NCBI GenBank assembly: GCA_907163375.1
Contig: CAJQUW010008675.1
Span: 1 to 64,000 of the forward strand
DNA: 64,000 bases
From: Prostheceraeus crozeri
Lineage: Eukaryota; Platyhelminthes; Polycladida; Euryleptidae
Direction of reading: 5' to 3'
In this document: piece after piece, positions 62,102 through 64,000 of the stretch
Position numbering within the stretch: the stretch's first letter is position 1
How the letters are laid out: every line of letters begins with the position of its first letter
Program-made: the position numbers and the translations under genes
Notes under the pieces: model-generated
The model's database searches: none
Told to the model about the DNA's origin: nothing
The model's input: the letters and a program-made list of their open reading frames with translations, nothing else

Positions 62102-64000
62102 CAGTAGCGTAGCTAGGCGGGAGGGCTGCTATGGCTTATAGCCCCCCCCCCCCTTAGAGATGAGATTCAATTTTACATTCCCTCTCAAATTTCATCTCAA
62201 AAACCTGAGAATTGCAAACATCATCGTTTCGTTCGGTCGTCATCTGGGTACGCAAAATGTTACAAGTAACAAGACCCTCTTTGTTTGACCACTTCAAAGA
62301 AAGTTGCGATTTGACGAAGCGAGAGTCCAATTTGATAATCATTGAGTTGTTCGACTAGTTGCCATATGTAAACAAAAATGTCGGACACATTATCATTTCA
62401 ACAGTTAGTTAGCATCCTTACCTATGCTATCTGTTTAATGGTTTTGTAGTTGTTAACGCTTATCGGCCCCGTGTAAGTGTGAATCTTTACGAAGTTTCCG
62501 CCATTCTTGACATATGTTAAGTTTCACTTTCTGAGTGTGTTCATTCGATCTCGTGTACGCCTACGATACGCATCTTTTTTTTAATATGTCTGACAGAGCC
62601 ACAGCCAAAAGGTGAGAACTGGAACATGGATTATTCGATCTTTCTTTGGAAAAAAATGTAAGTTTAAGTTATCATTTTTCATTGGGTCATCAATAGATTA
62701 TTTAAACTTAAAATTTTTATGTTTAGGAATGTGGAAATGTCGAGTTTCGATTTTCAGATTTCTAAAAAGCAGTATTTGGTTTGTCATTGTATATAATTGT
62801 TTTGAAGAGTATTTGTATTTAAATTTTTCAAAAACCAGGTATTTGTACTTGCATTTTCACATATAAAATAAAAGTATTTTGTATTTGTATTAATACTTCA
62901 AAAATTGCGCGAAACGAAAAGTATTTGTATTTGACAATGAAAATTTTGTATTTGTTTTAAAGCGGTGGCATTAGGCTATATTAGCGTAGAAACTCCGTGC
63001 ATCTAAGTATCTGCTAAACTTAGTAAAATATTACGTAACAGTATTTATCGAATTAAATCAAAGCGTGCAATCAGTATTTTTATTTCAGAATACATTTTAA
63101 TCTTTTAGCTATCCAGTCCTCTAAAACAAATTGACTGCTTACGATTCAAGTACCAGAAAAGTCCGATTGACAGCGAAGAATGCCAAGGAGAAATCTGACT
63201 TGACGGGAAACTTCCATAAAGTTGTTAAACATATATAAGCTAAGATATAGGCCTATCAGTTATTATAAAATGTGTTTATGTTTATGTGTTAGATCATCGC
63301 TGTCAATTTTGGAATAGGCGAACACCATCGGATCAAAGAGTCTTAGTATTAATGACAGCAAAATGTTTGAATTAATTCAATATCCTTGGCAACCAGCATG
63401 AGATTATCTTAAAACGTATTTACTGATCGCGGAAAACTAGTCGAAGTTATCAAAACAAAAACCATGTTTGGACCGTTTTACTGGTTGGTACGAATAGGGT
63501 ATGAAAATCATTTTTCATTACAGAGTCTCCTGACCCTCCATACCGAGGACCTGTACTGGAGAACGCTCTTTTTCAAGTCTGGAACATATCAAAAATTACC
63601 AGGCGCTCCACATGGGAACAGACGACTTAATGATCTAGCATTAATGTTTATACATAAGAAAATGACTGATGAGCCATGGAGAAGATGGTAACATTATCGA
63701 CAAAGCCGTTATTTATTATTAAAATCGCTTTTGTCAGACCGTGAACAGACGTTTTGCCATTATATAATATACCAACGACTAGTAAGTATGTCTTTTTATT
63801 ACTTAACATGTACTTAACGTGACAAACACAATTTAGTGATCGAATCGATTATTATTTGTGGATCAACATAAATTTTGAAATAAACTTTATTTATATATGT
63901 TCTGTCTACATACAGTCAGATTGTATTTGAATTGTATTTATAATAAGCGTATTTAATAGAATACATTGCCTATCAAATATCCAAATTAGCCCCCCACCTT
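62102..64000 (+). mobile_element. hAT element, left end to beyond the window
   Basis: CAGTAGCGTAGCTAGG at 62102 resembles the CAGTGGCGTAGCTAG-type terminus of many hAT elements. The eight bases before it (CTCTTTGT) would be the target duplication. A run of 13-14 Cs lies at about 62141. The final bases of the window (TTAGCCCCCCACCTT) look like the inner part of the matching right end. The hAT transposase C-terminus lies between. A possible 5' coding exon starts at 62586 (MSDRATAK) and meets GTGAGA, a donor-like site. A patch rich in GTATTTGTATTT occupies 62760-62960. Confidence 0.5.
63558..63691 (+). pseudogene. hAT transposase C-terminal dimerisation motif, frameshifted
   Basis: One frame reads GERSFSSLEHIKNYQALHMGTD (63558-63623). 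The next frame, within the ORF ending at the TAA at 63691, reads RLNDLALMFIHKKMTDEPW. Together these form the ERxFSxLxxIKxxLRxxM...RLxxLALxxIH block that closes hAT transposases and mediates dimerisation. A one-base shift near 63622 separates the halves. The DDE catalytic parts upstream are not readable. Confidence 0.7.

Overview
This window looks like animal (metazoan) nuclear DNA and nothing in it looks prokaryotic. It is AT-rich, ORFs are short, no operons or ribosome binding sites are visible, and the only convincing host gene is split by introns with ordinary GT...AG borders. Most recognisable sequence is decayed transposable elements of animal types: Penelope-like, CR1/L2-like and RTE-like LINEs, Crypton, piggyBac, mariner, hAT and many palindromic MITEs. 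Together with a DUF4781 gene this suggests an invertebrate, perhaps marine. I cannot name the species or phylum from sequence alone.

Layout. 1-3.8 kb: a tRNA-derived SINE-like copy and a piggyBac-like N-terminal fragment. 3.82-6.66 kb: a Penelope-like element present as two inverted copies around a 270-bp spacer, with a 13-bp target duplication. 8.76-10.02 kb: a palindromic MITE abutting a 1-kb terminal-inverted-repeat (TIR) element tip to tip. 13.8-17.6 kb: a TIR element holding reverse-transcriptase-like remnants; a second copy of the 1-kb element has jumped into its left TIR, and a 152-bp hairpin MITE abuts its right end. 17.7-19.0 kb: a Crypton tyrosine-recombinase gene. 21.8-22.9 kb: a second Penelope-like remnant. 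27.4-30.2 kb: a large imperfect palindrome. 31.3-36 kb: two LINE remnants on the minus strand.

39.0-49.2 kb holds three exons of a DUF4781 protein gene on the plus strand. Exon phases agree across 2.3-kb and 6.5-kb introns. Intron 2 carries a 3.5-kb piggyBac element with TTAA borders; inside it lie an inverted duplication, a broken mariner transposase and a 0.3-kb MITE, and a palindromic MITE sits further downstream. Exon 3 has a 20-nt GT...AG segment whose removal restores the reading frame.

49.6-50.8 kb is a 597-bp tandem duplication. 51.48-60.28 kb is an 8.8-kb element with complex TIRs built from repeated subunits. It contains a second, inner foldback and unidentified ORFs, and it is inserted in a third copy of the 1-kb TIR family. 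62.1-64 kb is the left end and transposase C-terminus of a hAT element running off the window.

Nearly all transposon genes carry stops and frameshifts, so they are probably dead copies, although sequencing indels may add to the count. The genes do not form a pathway. The biological content is one host gene in a landscape of nested transposons.
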